In this document: positions 55,288-64,000 of the stretch, one piece after another
Position numbering within the stretch: position 1 is the first letter of the stretch
Layout: the number at the start of each line of letters is the position of its first letter
Source of the DNA: Mycolicibacterium crocinum
Lineage (GTDB): Bacteria > Actinomycetota > Actinomycetes > Mycobacteriales > Mycobacteriaceae
Assembly: GCF_022370635.2 (NCBI RefSeq)
Contig: NZ_CP092362.2
Span: 3,286,001 to 3,350,000 of the forward strand
Direction: 5' to 3'
Length of the DNA: 64,000 nt
Program-made: the position numbers and the translations under genes
Notes under the pieces: generated by a model
The model's database searches: none
What the model was told of the DNA's origin: nothing
What the model saw: only the letters and a program-made list of their open reading frames with translations

Positions 55288-56217
55288 TCACCCGCGGGTG
55301 AGCAGCTCGCCGAGGGCGCGCATATGCGCGTCGGTCGTGCCACAACATCCGCCGACGACGGGAACGTCGTAATCGCGTCGTAGGTCGTTCATGGCCGTGG
55401 CGAACTCGGTCGGCGGGTCGCTCTCTGCGTGGTCGAGTGCCACCAGCTCGGCGGGGCTCAACACCGAGCCGTTGGCCTTCACCTCCCGAATCCGGGTGAC
55501 CGCGTCACCACAGGCGTCCAGCGCGCGAGCGGCAACCGTCGGGTGGATGCACGACAGCGAGAAGTACGTCGGCGCCGCTTCGTCATCCACTCGGCGGATC
55601 GCCTCGGCCAGCGTCGTCCCGTCCAGCACCCGGGTATCGGCGCCGAGCACCCAGGACACGACGAACGGCAAGCCGGTCCGCTCCATCGCCCTGGCCGCGC
55701 CGATCGCTTCGTCGACGGCGGGGAATGTGGCCGCGAACAGGAAGTCCACCCCGGCCCCGGCGAGGGATTCGATCTGCGCTCGGTGGTAGGCGTCGGCAGC
55801 CGACGCCGAGGGCGCCTCCGCGGGCAGGTAGGCGTCGCCCGCCGGGCCGAGCACCCCGGCGATCCACGCCGGGGGGCCGGTATGACCGTCGAGCAGCTGC
55901 CGGTGAAAGGCGGCCGCGGCACGGTTGAGCCGCTCGACCGCCTCGATACCGCCGAGACCGGCACGTCGGGTGTAGTTGACGCTCGCGCGAAAGGTCGGCG
56001 TACCGATCACCACCGGCACGCCGGTCGCCGCCGCGGCATCGAGATAGCTCTGATAGATCACGCGCAATGCCGGCTCACCCCGCGGGTCGCCGACCAAACC
56101 GGCCACCTGGATGTCGGGGTTCATCGTGATCGACGTCTCGAACATGATCCGCGTCTCGATGCCGCCGTCGGTGAGCACCGGCATTCCACTGGCTACCGCA
56201 TCGCTGAAGCTGGGCAT
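55288..56217 (-). CDS. mmuM: Homocysteine S-methyltransferase family protein
   Basis: 309 residues, TIM barrel with zinc ligands in SCIHP and the GGCCGT motif near the end. MmuM uses S-methylmethionine or AdoMet to methylate homocysteine, but related enzymes use other donors. The ATG has TAACGT 6 bases upstream on the minus strand, so leaderless. Convergent with the STAS gene, 9 bases between stops. Confidence 0.88.
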   Translation of the reverse strand: MPSFSDAVASGMPVLTDGGIETRIMFETSITMNPDIQVAGLVGDPRGEPALRVIYQSYLDAAAATGVPVVIGTPTFRASVNYTRRAGLGGIEAVERLNRAAAAFHRQLLDGHTGPPAWIAGVLGPAGDAYLPAEAPSASAADAYHRAQIESLAGAGVDFLFAATFPAVDEAIGAARAMERTGLPFVVSWVLGADTRVLDGTTLAEAIRRVDDEAAPTYFSLSCIHPTVAARALDACGDAVTRIREVKANGSVLSPAELVALDHAESDPPTEFATAMNDLRRDYDVPVVGGCCGTTDAHMRALGELLTRG

Positions 56218-56276
56218 CCGCTGACGTTAACTCAGTCCGGTCCAAGGGGGTCCGCGGCCGGGTTACCCTAGTTGAC

Positions 56277-56831
56277 GTGGGTCGAATAACCAATGTGATC
56301 GCAATCAGCGCGCTGGCCGTCAGTGCCGGCGTCCTCGGCGGCGGGATGGCAGCCGCCGATCCGACCACCACTCCGGCGCCCACACCGTCACCCACCGGTC
56401 CCGCGCCGGGCCCGGTCGCCGCCGCGGCCCCCTCCGAGTCCCCCGGCGCGACGCCGGCGCCCGCACCGGCCGGCGCACCCAAGACCACCATCGACAGCGA
56501 CGGCGTCTACAAGGTCGGCGTCGACATCGTCCCGGGTACCTACGCCTCGGCGGGCCCGGTCGCGGGCGGCGCCTGCTACTGGAAGCGGACCGGCGGCCCC
56601 GACGGGCAGACCAACGTGGACAACGCGCTCACCAAGAAGCCCTCCGTGGTGCAGATCGATCCGGGCGACGTCTCGTTCAAGACCGACGGCTGCCAGCCGT
56701 GGACCCTGACCGACGCCCAACCGCCCGCTCCCGCCGGGCCGCTGCTGTCCCAGCTTCAGCTGCGCCATGCCCTGGACACCCTCAACGGCATGGCCGGCGC
56801 ATCCGGGCAGGGTCAGCTGCCGCCGTACTGA
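56277..56831 (+). CDS. Exported protein with Pro/Ala linker and small C-terminal domain
   Basis: 184 residues, GTG start with TACCCT 7 bases before it. Signal peptide (cut near GGMAAADP), a Pro/Thr/Ala linker, then a compact domain (DGVYKVGVDIVPGTYASAGP, with Cys about 100 and 140). No known function. Convergent with the 116-residue membrane gene with a 19-base overlap. Confidence 0.7.
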   Translation: MGRITNVIAISALAVSAGVLGGGMAAADPTTTPAPTPSPTGPAPGPVAAAAPSESPGATPAPAPAGAPKTTIDSDGVYKVGVDIVPGTYASAGPVAGGACYWKRTGGPDGQTNVDNALTKKPSVVQIDPGDVSFKTDGCQPWTLTDAQPPAPAGPLLSQLQLRHALDTLNGMAGASGQGQLPPY

Positions 56832-57163
56832 GTTAGGTCGCGCCGACGCCGCACTCTCAGACGCCGTTTCCACAGCAGCACCGCACAACCGGCGATCGCC
56901 GCCGCCACCACGGCGCGCGTCCACAGCGACGGCTGCCCGGCCGGCTGATCCGGCTGACCGGCACCAGATGTCCGGATCGATGGATCAACTGTGGACCTGT
57001 CGCCACCGGCGATCGGCGAGCCCGCGTCGCCATCAGCGGCGGGATGCGCTGCACCATCACCGTCCGGAGGCCACGGGTATGTCCAGTTGCTATGGGCTGC
57101 TGCTTCTTCAGCCGCTTCGTTCGTGACCTGCCGCTGCTGTCGCTGTTCCGGATCCAGTCCCAC
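56813..57163 (-). CDS. Small C-terminally anchored membrane protein
   Basis: 116 residues from the GTG at 57163, which has AGGAGG about 7 bases upstream. Longer in-frame starts are not needed. An acidic Gln-rich head and a Gly/Asp/Pro/Ala region end in one helix (SLWTRAVVAAAIAGCAVLLW) and a strongly basic tail (KRRLRVRRRRD). Function unknown. Confidence 0.55.
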   Translation of the reverse strand: MGLDPEQRQQRQVTNEAAEEAAAHSNWTYPWPPDGDGAAHPAADGDAGSPIAGGDRSTVDPSIRTSGAGQPDQPAGQPSLWTRAVVAAAIAGCAVLLWKRRLRVRRRRDLTQYGGS

Positions 57164-57291
57164 CTCGCACCTCCTCGTCTGCGTCGCACACGATCGCAGC
57201 CGCTCACAACCGACGGCTGATGGTGGATTCCCGCTGCGGCACCCGCCCATACGTCGGCTGGCGATCTCTGCCGTCGCCAGGTGAGCGCCTC

Positions 57292-58410
57292 CTACGTCGC
57301 GCCCACGCCCCAATGCAGCACGCGCGAGGTGAACAGGACCAGGCCGAGCGACACCACGGCCACCACGACCAAACCGATGACCGCCACCACCAGCGGACGC
57401 CACCCAGTCCGGGCCAGTTCGCGAACGTTGGTGTTGAGCCCGACGCCCGCGAACGTCAGCAGGAACGCCCATTTCGAGACGTTGCCCAAGTTCGCGATCT
57501 GTCCCTTACTGAGCAAGTGGGCCGTGGCGAGGGTCGACACCGCCAGGAAGCCCAGCACGAACTTCGGGAACTTGTCCCACACGAATCTCGCCTTGGCCCC
57601 GAATCCGGGGGCCAGCTCGTCGGCCTCACCCTTCGACGCCCAGTACAGCGCGAAGCCCAGCACGACGAACCCAATCAGCGCATTGCGGACCGACTTCACC
57701 AGCACGGCCAGCTTGCCGGCCTCTTCGGAATACAGATAGCCGGTCGCGGTGGTCTCGGCGGTGTTGTCGACGGCCAGACCGGCCCACAACCCAAACTCAT
57801 GGCTGGACAGTCCGAGCGCGTGCCCGATGAGTGGCAGCGTGAACAGGGCGACAGCGCCCAGCGCCAGGATCGCCGCGATCGCATAGCTGACATCGGAGTT
57901 GCGCGCCCGGATGGCGCCCTTGGATGCCACGATGGCCGACACCCCGCAGATGGAGGTGCCGATGGCCAGCAGCGAGCCCAACTTGCCGGACAGTCCGAAA
58001 GCCTTGGCGGCCAAAAGGATGATGGTGCCCGCGATCGCCATGTCCAGCAGGATCTGCACCAGTGAGATTCCACCCAGCTTGACGATGTCCCCCAGGACGA
58101 ACCGGGCGCCGAGCGCGACGATGCCGATCTTCAGCCAGAATTCGTAAGTCTGCATGCCTGGCCGGAAAACCCGATGCAGCCCAACGGTATTGGTGATCAG
58201 CAGGCCGATTACGATGGCCCACAGCACGTACTCGATGTCGGGAACAGTCCAATGTTCTTTCTTGGCAAGCGCATTCCACCAGATCTGCGCGTACTTGCCG
58301 AGCAGCCCGATGCCGATGAGCAGCAGCACACCCGGGACATAGTCCAGCAGGTTGCGGCTGGTGAAGATCGGTTGCTCTTCGGAGGTCTCAGCGACGTCGG
58401 TTGTGGTCAT
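57292..58410 (-). CDS. YeiH/UPF0324-family putative sulfate exporter
   Basis: 372 residues from the ATG at 58410. About ten helices. Family features: [38 protein letters not shown] and [22 protein letters not shown]. Members are annotated as sulfate or organosulfonate exporters. It starts 4 bases after the stop of a 37-residue membrane peptide. Confidence 0.85.
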   Translation of the reverse strand: MTTTDVAETSEEQPIFTSRNLLDYVPGVLLLIGIGLLGKYAQIWWNALAKKEHWTVPDIEYVLWAIVIGLLITNTVGLHRVFRPGMQTYEFWLKIGIVALGARFVLGDIVKLGGISLVQILLDMAIAGTIILLAAKAFGLSGKLGSLLAIGTSICGVSAIVASKGAIRARNSDVSYAIAAILALGAVALFTLPLIGHALGLSSHEFGLWAGLAVDNTAETTATGYLYSEEAGKLAVLVKSVRNALIGFVVLGFALYWASKGEADELAPGFGAKARFVWDKFPKFVLGFLAVSTLATAHLLSKGQIANLGNVSKWAFLLTFAGVGLNTNVRELARTGWRPLVVAVIGLVVVAVVSLGLVLFTSRVLHWGVGAT

Positions 58411-58414
58411 GAGG

Positions 58415-58528
58415 TCACCACGGGATCTTGGGAAGGACGTCGGCGACGGCGAGGACGACGAAGATGCCGACGACGATCGTCGCCCACCAGTCGACGCCAA
58501 TGGTGTGTCTGGATTCGGTCACGACCAT
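58415..58528 (-). CDS. 37-residue membrane microprotein
   Basis: ATG at 58528. The sequence has a polar start ([14 protein letters not shown]) and one helix ([20 protein letters not shown]). It stops 4 bases before the YeiH start, so it is probably the first gene of a two-gene unit and a possible transporter subunit. Its coding status rests on position, helix and tight spacing only. Confidence 0.5.
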   Translation of the reverse strand: MVVTESRHTIGVDWWATIVVGIFVVLAVADVLPKIPW

Positions 58529-58586
58529 CGATGGTGGCGACCCGGTGCGGCGTTGACCAGCAATGCGCTCGCGGTGATTCGAGATG

Positions 58587-59378
58587 CTATTTGGCGGTGG
58601 TGGGCGTGGCGGGCAGCGGCGGCGGGCAGGCGTCGTGATCCTGCAATTCTTCACCGCCGGCGTTGCTCACGTCGTCGGCACGGTCGGCCAAGACGACGAA
58701 ACCGGGCCGCCCGCCCGGTCCGGTGAGGCCGGCGACGACCACGGTGTATTGCCCCATGTCGTCGCGCGCGCCGTCGAGGCCGTCGGCGAGAAGACGAAAG
58801 GGGTTGGCGTCCAAATTGATTCCGTCGACGGCCATCGCCCAATACGTATGACCGGTCAGCGGAACGGGCAGCGGTGCCCATCCCGGCCCGATGGCACCGG
58901 CCGCCGAGCGCAGGGCGTCGTGGACGTCGGCGCGCAGGCAGTCGAGGTGAATGTGCAGCTGGTTCTGCGACCGCGCCACCGCGGAATTGACCGCCAGGCT
59001 CATCCAGTCCCGCGGGATCGTTCCACCGGCGCGCTGTTCGACGAACGACCGCGCCTGCCAGGCCGCACCGAAGTAGTTGGTGGCGTGGGGATCCACCAGC
59101 ACGGGACTCTCGATCCCGGTGATCCGCGCGGTCGGGATCACCAGATACTGCCGGTCTCCGACGATGTCCTTGAGCACCGCATAACCATCGTCTTCACCAC
59201 GGCTGAGATCGACGCGGGAACAGGGCGCCGGATCGCGGTGCTGCTGCACATCGACGACACACTGGTCGTGGACGAGCGTCCACAGGGCGTTCGGGTCGGC
59301 GTGGACGGTCGCCGGAGCGAGCACCCACAGCGCCGAGGCCGCCAGAAGTGCGCTGCCGCGCGTGTGTCGCACCGCCAC
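58587..59378 (-). CDS. cdh: Exported CDP-diacylglycerol pyrophosphatase
   Basis: 263 residues with a signal peptide. The Cdh/HIT-like motif NQLHIHLDC (H142, H144) and LWTLVHDQCVVDVQQHRDPAPC match Cdh. It hydrolyses CDP-diacylglycerol to phosphatidate and CMP, facing the outer side of the membrane. The C-terminal tail is Pro-rich. Confidence 0.88.
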   Translation of the reverse strand: MAVRHTRGSALLAASALWVLAPATVHADPNALWTLVHDQCVVDVQQHRDPAPCSRVDLSRGEDDGYAVLKDIVGDRQYLVIPTARITGIESPVLVDPHATNYFGAAWQARSFVEQRAGGTIPRDWMSLAVNSAVARSQNQLHIHLDCLRADVHDALRSAAGAIGPGWAPLPVPLTGHTYWAMAVDGINLDANPFRLLADGLDGARDDMGQYTVVVAGLTGPGGRPGFVVLADRADDVSNAGGEELQDHDACPPPLPATPTTAK

Positions 59379-59488
59379 ACCTTACGACGCGACCGGCTCT
59401 GATCAACGCCGACGGACCAGCGCCGCATATGCGGCGTAAATCTACCTGCCAGATCGCGGATGCGGCAGTTGTCGGCTACGATTCGGCC

Positions 59489-59893
59489 GTGCCGATGCTG
59501 CGGATCCGAGAGGCCGCCGAGTTACTCGGTGTCAGCGATGACACCATCCGACGCTGGATCGACGACGGCGGCCTGCCCACCGGCAGCGACCAGTCCGGTC
59601 GCAAGACCGTCGACGGAGCCGCGCTGGCCACCTACTCCCGCAAGACCGCCGCCGCTGCTCCCAAGGATCCGCTTTCGATCGCCAGCTCCGCCCGCAACCG
59701 GTTCGCCGGACTGGTCACCAAGGTGGTCGCCGACACCGTGATGGCTCAGGTGGAGATGCAGTGCGGGCCGTTCACCGTCGTCTCGCTGATGAGCAGCGAG
59801 GCCGTCCGCGAGCTGAACCTCGAACCGGGCAGCGTCGCGGTCGCCGTCGTCAAGGCCACCACGGTGATCGTCGAAACGTCAGGACAGTCGTGA
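59489..59893 (+). CDS. HTH-TOBE (molbindin-like) molybdate-responsive protein
   Basis: 134 residues from the GTG at 59489; TACGAT lies 6 bases before it. N-terminal excisionase/MerR-like HTH (LRIREAAELLGVSDDTIRRWID) and C-terminal TOBE domain (ARNRFAGLVTKVVADTVMAQVEM). It probably binds molybdate or tungstate. It overlaps modA by GTGA. Confidence 0.88.
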   Translation: MPMLRIREAAELLGVSDDTIRRWIDDGGLPTGSDQSGRKTVDGAALATYSRKTAAAAPKDPLSIASSARNRFAGLVTKVVADTVMAQVEMQCGPFTVVSLMSSEAVRELNLEPGSVAVAVVKATTVIVETSGQS

Positions 59894-60660
59894 TCGCACG
59901 TCTGATGCCGGTGCTGGCCGCCGGTCTGCTGCTTATCGCCGGGTGCGGATCCCCGACACAGCCGTCGTCGTCGACCTCGGCGGGCCAGCAGAAGATCGTC
60001 GTGTTCGCCGCCGCATCGTTGAAGACGACCTTCACCGCAATCGGCGATCAGTTCGCCAAGGACAACCCCGGTGCCTCCGTGGAGTTCTCGTTCGCGGGAT
60101 CCTCGGATCTGGTGACCCAGCTGACCCAGGGCGCGCACGCCGACGTCTTCGCCTCCGCCGACACCAAGAACATGGACAAGGCCGCCCAGGCCGGTCTGCT
60201 CGCCGGCGCGCCGGTCAACTTCGCCACCAACACCCTGACCATTGCCGTTGCTCCCGGAAACCCCAAGGGCATCAAGTCATTTCACGACCTGACCAGGCCC
60301 GGCCTCAACGTCGTGGTGTGCGCGCCGCAGGTGCCGTGCGGATCGGCCACGAGGGCGGTGGAGACCACATCCGGAGTGCGGCTGACCCCGGTGAGCGAGG
60401 AATCCTCGGTGACCGACGTGCTGAACAAGGTCACCAGCGGACAGGCCGACGCCGGGCTGGTCTACGTCACCGACACCGCGGCCGCAGGCGACAAGGTTGT
60501 GGCGGTGTCGTTCCCCGAAGCGACCGGCGCGGTCAACACCTATCCGATCGCCACCCTCGCCCACGCCGGAAACTCCACCCTGGCAGGCAAGTTCGTCGAC
60601 CTGGTGACAGGGCCGGCCGGGCAGGAAGTCTTGACGAAGGCCGGCTTCGGCAAGCCCTGA
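59890..60660 (+). CDS. modA: Molybdate ABC transporter substrate-binding lipoprotein
   Basis: 256 residues from the GTG at 59890. Lipobox LIAGC with Cys19. The ModA pattern is clear: VVFAAASLKTTF, FAGSSDLVTQLTQGAHADVFASAD and DAGLVYVTD. It captures molybdate outside the membrane. modB and modC do not follow; the next gene is a phosphodiesterase. Confidence 0.93.
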   Translation: MIARLMPVLAAGLLLIAGCGSPTQPSSSTSAGQQKIVVFAAASLKTTFTAIGDQFAKDNPGASVEFSFAGSSDLVTQLTQGAHADVFASADTKNMDKAAQAGLLAGAPVNFATNTLTIAVAPGNPKGIKSFHDLTRPGLNVVVCAPQVPCGSATRAVETTSGVRLTPVSEESSVTDVLNKVTSGQADAGLVYVTDTAAAGDKVVAVSFPEATGAVNTYPIATLAHAGNSTLAGKFVDLVTGPAGQEVLTKAGFGKP

Positions 60661-60681
60661 CGACATGGCAGGCTCGAAGCC

Positions 60682-61818
60682 GTGACTCTGCCGCACGTGG
60701 ACACCGACACCCCGCACCTGGCCGACGTGGTGCCGTCAGTCCTGGCCGCGATGGGAGTGGTCGGCTTCGAGCCGCGGATCAGCCTGCCCGGGCCCATTGC
60801 CGGCGCCTGCGTTCTGCTGATCGACGGCCTCGGTGCCGAACTGCTCGACACCTACGCCAACGACGCGCCCGTCCTTGCCGGGCTACGGGGACGCAGCCTG
60901 CACGTCGGGTTTCCGTCGACCACCGCGGCGGGGCTGGCCGCCGTCGGCACCGGGCATCCGTCGGGTGGCCACGGCATGGTCGGACTGTCCTTCCGGCTAC
61001 CCGAGGTCGGTGTCATCAACGCATTGCGGTGGCGGCCGCACCCGTGGGGCGACGACGCGCGCGAGCAGGCGGTTCCCGAGGAAATACAGCCACTGCCAAC
61101 GACTTTCGAGCGCGCGACCGCAGCGGGTATGGCCGTCAGCGTGGTCTCCGGTGCGGAGTTCACCGGCTCCGGGCTGACCCGGGCGGTGCTGCGCGGTGGC
61201 CGCTACGTCGGCGTGATCGGCCTCGGTGACCTGGCCGCCGAAGTTCGCGGCGCCATCGCGGGTAGCGGCTTCTGTTACGGCTACCACGGCGACCTCGACC
61301 TGATGGGTCACCTCTACGGTCCCGGTTCGCCGGCCTGGCGACTGGAACTGCGACAGGTCGACCGGCTGGTGGAGTCCGTCGTCGAGAGTCTGCCCGCCGG
61401 CGGTCTACTCGCGGTGGTGGCCGATCACGGCATGGTGGCCGTCGACGGCGCGGCCACCGTCGACCTCGACAGCGCGCCCGAGCTCCTCGAGGGTGTGGCG
61501 GCGATCGGTGGCGAGGCACGGGCTCGACATGTCTACGTCCGCGACGGTGCAGCCACTGACGTGCTGGCCACGTGGCGCGCGAGGCTGGCCGACCGTGCCT
61601 GGGTGGTAACCCGCGACGAGGCGATCGCGGCCGGCTGGTTCGGCGAGGCCGTCGACGACCGAGTGCGGCCCCGCATCGGTGACGTCGTCGCCGCCACCCG
61701 CGACCGCGCCGCACTGGTGCGGCGAACCGCCGAGCCCATGGAGTCCGCGCTGATCGGCCAGCACGGTTCGTTGACCAGCGCCGAACAGCGGGTGCCGCTG
61801 CTGCTGGCCTACGGCTGA
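60682..61818 (+). CDS. Type I phosphodiesterase/nucleotide pyrophosphatase family protein
   Basis: 378 residues. Alkaline-phosphatase superfamily metal motifs: LLIDGLGAELLD, the nucleophile region FPSTTAAG and VADHGMVAVDG near residue 250. The substrate is unknown. GTG start preceded by CAGGCT at 7 bases, consistent with its own leaderless promoter. It overlaps the convergent nitroreductase by 10 bases. Confidence 0.85.
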   Translation: MTLPHVDTDTPHLADVVPSVLAAMGVVGFEPRISLPGPIAGACVLLIDGLGAELLDTYANDAPVLAGLRGRSLHVGFPSTTAAGLAAVGTGHPSGGHGMVGLSFRLPEVGVINALRWRPHPWGDDAREQAVPEEIQPLPTTFERATAAGMAVSVVSGAEFTGSGLTRAVLRGGRYVGVIGLGDLAAEVRGAIAGSGFCYGYHGDLDLMGHLYGPGSPAWRLELRQVDRLVESVVESLPAGGLLAVVADHGMVAVDGAATVDLDSAPELLEGVAAIGGEARARHVYVRDGAATDVLATWRARLADRAWVVTRDEAIAAGWFGEAVDDRVRPRIGDVVAATRDRAALVRRTAEPMESALIGQHGSLTSAEQRVPLLLAYG

Positions 61819-62471
61819 GCGTCCTTGGCGGCCAGTAGTTCGTCGGCCGGCGCATCCCAGCGGTCCAGGTTGACCGCGGCTGACAGCGGTCGGCGCCGCA
61901 ACGGGCCGTGCCTGCCGCGCGGCCAGCCGACGACGACGTGCCCGGCGATCAGCCAATCGTCGGGCACGCCGACCGCTTCCCGCAGCAAGTCCGCACCGCC
62001 GTAGGACGCCCAACCGGTCGGACAGGCCCCCAGCCCCTGAGCCCGGGCGGCCAACAGGAAGTTCTGCATCGCCGGGAAGATCGAGCCGCCGAGCAGCAGC
62101 TCAGAGGCGGTCGGATAGTGTTGCTGAGCGAACAGCACAGAGGTGAATTCACCTGCGCGGTCGTGCAATTCGTAGGTCGCGCGGTTGTTGCGGGCCTGCC
62201 TGCCGGTGTCGTCGGGTGCGGGACGGCTCATGCCGTACACCGGCTCGATGACCTCCAGCGCGCGGGCCGCGGCCTCGGCAACCACCGCCCGCTGCTCGGG
62301 CGAGCGCAGCACGACGAATCGCCAACCCTGCGCGTTCGCACCCGACGGCGCCCAGGTCGCGGCCTGCAGGCAACGGGCCAGCGTGGCGTCGTCGACCGGT
62401 TCGGAGGTGAACCGCCTGATGGTCCTGGCCGTCGACATCACGTCCCAGATATCGCTACTGACTGCCTTCAC
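61809..62471 (-). CDS. Nitroreductase-family protein
   Basis: 220 residues, GTG start. FMN-binding features: TIRRFTSEPVDDATLARCLQAATWAPSGANAQGWRF region start and GACPTGWASYGGADLLREAVGVP near the end. It reduces nitro or quinone-type compounds with NAD(P)H. Downstream of the PAS-GGDEF gene on the same strand by 14 bases. Confidence 0.88.
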   Translation of the reverse strand: MKAVSSDIWDVMSTARTIRRFTSEPVDDATLARCLQAATWAPSGANAQGWRFVVLRSPEQRAVVAEAAARALEVIEPVYGMSRPAPDDTGRQARNNRATYELHDRAGEFTSVLFAQQHYPTASELLLGGSIFPAMQNFLLAARAQGLGACPTGWASYGGADLLREAVGVPDDWLIAGHVVVGWPRGRHGPLRRRPLSAAVNLDRWDAPADELLAAKDAQP

Positions 62472-62485
62472 CCTGAGAGGGTCTA

Positions 62486-63814
62486 TCAGATGTTCGGGTT
62501 GCCCCGGACATCGGACTCACCCAGCCGGGCCTTCTGCCGGTACATGTCGATATCAGCCTTGCGGATCAGTTCCTCCGCGTTGTCGTCGTGACCCCAGGTC
62601 CACCCCACTGATGCGGTGAGGCCGAATTCGCTCGAGTCGGCCGTGTAGCGACCGGTCAGCGCCGAGCGCACGGCCGCGGCCAGTTCACCCACCTCGGTGT
62701 CGTGTGCGGCGTCGGGCACCAGCACCACGAATTCGTCGCCGCCGAGACGGTAGGCCGAATTCGGTTCGCAGACAGCGTCACTCAATCGGCGGGCCACCTC
62801 GGCGAGCACCACGTCACCGGTGGCATGCCCGTGCGTGTCGTTGACGTGTTTGAACCCATCCAGGTCGATGAAGATCAGACCGACCGCAGCCCACGGCCTG
62901 CCGGCCTGGTGCTCGGCGACGCGGCTGACGAGAGCGCGGCGGTTGAACAAACCGGTCAGCTGATCGGTGACGGCCAGCCGGGCCAGCTCGGCTTCGGCAT
63001 GCCGCCGGGCGGTGACGTCCTGGAACTGCGCAATCACCAGGTCTTCGGCGCCCGGCAACCGTCCCGGCACCAGAACCGCGCTGCGCTGCATCCAGATCAC
63101 ACTGCCGTCGCGGCGGACGTAGCGGCGCTCGGACGAGATCTGGGTGACCGTGCCGGCCAGCAACGAGGCCATCTCCTGCTCACCGGCGGCCACGTCGTCG
63201 GGGTGGACGAAGTCGCGGTAGTCGCGGCCGACGAGTTCGTCTGCGCTGTAGCCGATCAGCGCGCACAGCGCCGGGTTGGCGAGCAGCATTTCGCCGGTCG
63301 TGGTCACCACGGCTTTGCCGTAGGGCGCATTGGCCATGCTGATCTCGAACAGCCGACGCCCATCGTCGAGGGCCCGCTCGGCGTCGGCCTCCTCGGTGAG
63401 ATCGGTGCCCTGAATGTAGAAGCCCAGTACCTCGCCGTCGACGATGTCGGGAATGTAGGACAGCAGCGTGCGCCGCCGTATTTCGCCGAGGCCGACCAGT
63501 TCACGCTCGAAGAGCTGCGGGCGGCCGGCGAGCGCGCCCATGATGTACGGCAGGTTCAACGCGTACACGGTCTCCCCCAGCACCTCACGGATATGGCGGC
63601 CGTGCACCTGGTGCGGCGCCATCGCGAAGTAGCTGAGATACGCATCATTGGCGATCACGTTGCGCAGATTGCGATCCCAGTACCCGACAATCCCCGGCAG
63701 GTGGTTGATGAGTTGCCGAAGTTGCCGTAATTCGTCTTCAGGGTTCGGCTGTTCGGCCGGCGCCACCTTTACCCCTCGGTGTGCAGCTGCAGAATGTGTG
63801 TCCTGTTGTGTCAA
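62486..63814 (-). CDS. PAS-PAS-GGDEF diguanylate cyclase
   Basis: 442 residues. Two PAS domains (about 30-150 and 155-275), then a GGDEF domain with an intact RLGGDEF active site. The upstream RxxD inhibitory site is not present. It should make cyclic di-GMP in response to a PAS signal. No EAL domain. It lies 80 bases from the divergent yaaA start. Confidence 0.9.
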   Translation of the reverse strand: MTQQDTHSAAAHRGVKVAPAEQPNPEDELRQLRQLINHLPGIVGYWDRNLRNVIANDAYLSYFAMAPHQVHGRHIREVLGETVYALNLPYIMGALAGRPQLFERELVGLGEIRRRTLLSYIPDIVDGEVLGFYIQGTDLTEEADAERALDDGRRLFEISMANAPYGKAVVTTTGEMLLANPALCALIGYSADELVGRDYRDFVHPDDVAAGEQEMASLLAGTVTQISSERRYVRRDGSVIWMQRSAVLVPGRLPGAEDLVIAQFQDVTARRHAEAELARLAVTDQLTGLFNRRALVSRVAEHQAGRPWAAVGLIFIDLDGFKHVNDTHGHATGDVVLAEVARRLSDAVCEPNSAYRLGGDEFVVLVPDAAHDTEVGELAAAVRSALTGRYTADSSEFGLTASVGWTWGHDDNAEELIRKADIDMYRQKARLGESDVRGNPNI

Positions 63815-63893
63815 GACACGTAGGCGCCAAATTTATCAGCGCCGCGACGGGGGCCGGTACGGGCTTCCCGCGCTGCCCGCTAGCCTCTCGGTC

Positions 63894-64000
63894 GTGATCG
63901 TGCTGCTTCCGCCGTCGGAGACCAAACGCAGTGGCGGCGACGGACCTCCGCTGCGGCTGGACGATCTCAGCAGTCCGGCGCTGGGTCCGCTGCGCGGGGC
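63894..64000 (+). CDS. yaaA: YaaA-family peroxide-stress protein, N-terminal part
   Basis: GTG start with TAGCCT 7 bases before it. The 35 residues in the window begin IVLLPPSETKRSGGDGPPL, the diagnostic N-terminus of the YaaA (UPF0246) family. The rest lies beyond the window. YaaA lowers free iron and protects DNA from peroxide. Confidence 0.85.
   Translation, partial: MIVLLPPSETKRSGGDGPPLRLDDLSSPALGPLRG

Noticed and set aside
59943-61229. 428-codon frame across modA and the phosphodiesterase, considered as modB or modC
   Set aside because: No membrane helices or ATPase motifs; it is the other frame of two real genes.

Overview
The window is high-GC actinobacterial DNA from a member of the Mycobacteriaceae, most likely a pigmented Mycolicibacterium-type species. 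The evidence is the furA-katG pair, an mpt53 (DsbE)-ccdA pair, a RipD-like degenerate NlpC/P60 protein, a PepD-type HtrA protease, an actinobacterial cytochrome b (QcrB), a DUF4193 zinc-ribbon protein, a fatty-acyl-AMP ligase, and many small exported proteins that seem specific to mycobacteria. Genes are densely packed. Many starts are GTG, many genes look leaderless (TANNNT 6-7 bases before the start codon), and convergent neighbours repeatedly overlap at their stop codons. I see no tRNA, rRNA, insertion sequence, prophage or CRISPR array. The species call is an inference.

Layout. 1-3.4 kb: end of a carotenoid cluster (prenyl synthase tail, phytoene synthase, glycosyltransferase), then an alpha/beta-hydrolase fused to a LuxR DNA-binding domain. 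3.4-8.9 kb: HtrA/PepD protease, FKBP lipoprotein, several small exported or membrane proteins and a PPOX-type flavin/F420 protein. 9-11.9 kb: Tex and a DinB-like protein. 12-16.8 kb: an accessory metabolic block with a type III polyketide synthase plus ICMT-type methyltransferase, a three-gene nitrile hydratase/thiocyanate hydrolase-like operon, and a thioesterase preceded by two palindromic operator-like sites. 16.8-25.2 kb: a large exported protein with a carbohydrate-binding-like domain, enoyl-CoA hydratase, a fatty-acyl-AMP ligase coupled to an exported cyclohexadienyl dehydratase-like protein, a frameshifted acyl-CoA thioesterase, DUF4193, an HSL-type esterase and the RipD-like protein. 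25.5-34 kb: membrane protein, FNT channel, a PucR regulator divergent from a semialdehyde dehydrogenase/aminotransferase catabolic pair, a flavin monooxygenase-like protein and an isochorismatase-type hydrolase. 34-41 kb: glycogen phosphorylase, zinc alcohol dehydrogenase, a solitary QcrB, an aldehyde dehydrogenase. 41-48.2 kb: membrane permease-like protein, MOSC protein, two tiny membrane proteins, a MenC-like protein without catalytic residues, a non-canonical MTHFR-like protein, then furA-katG. 48.2-64 kb: mpt53-ccdA thiol-redox operon, a TetR-DUF1214-sulfotransferase operon, a membrane-anchored Mrr-type nuclease, an LLM oxidoreductase, a STAS protein, homocysteine methyltransferase, a YeiH-type exporter with a 37-residue partner, CDP-diacylglycerol pyrophosphatase, a HTH-TOBE protein with an orphan ModA, a phosphodiesterase, nitroreductase, a PAS-GGDEF protein and the start of yaaA.

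Working connections. mpt53-ccdA is an exported-thiol redox module. furA-katG is a peroxide-response module. mmsA plus the aminotransferase, with the divergent PucR, looks like an amine/beta-amino-acid catabolic unit. The PKS-ICMT pair suggests a methylated alkylpyrone or alkylresorcinol-type product. The items most worth following up are the MenC-like pseudoenzyme, the solitary QcrB, the nitrile hydratase-like operon with a His-Asp tail on its alpha subunit, and the hydrolase-LuxR fusion with a perfect inverted repeat upstream.
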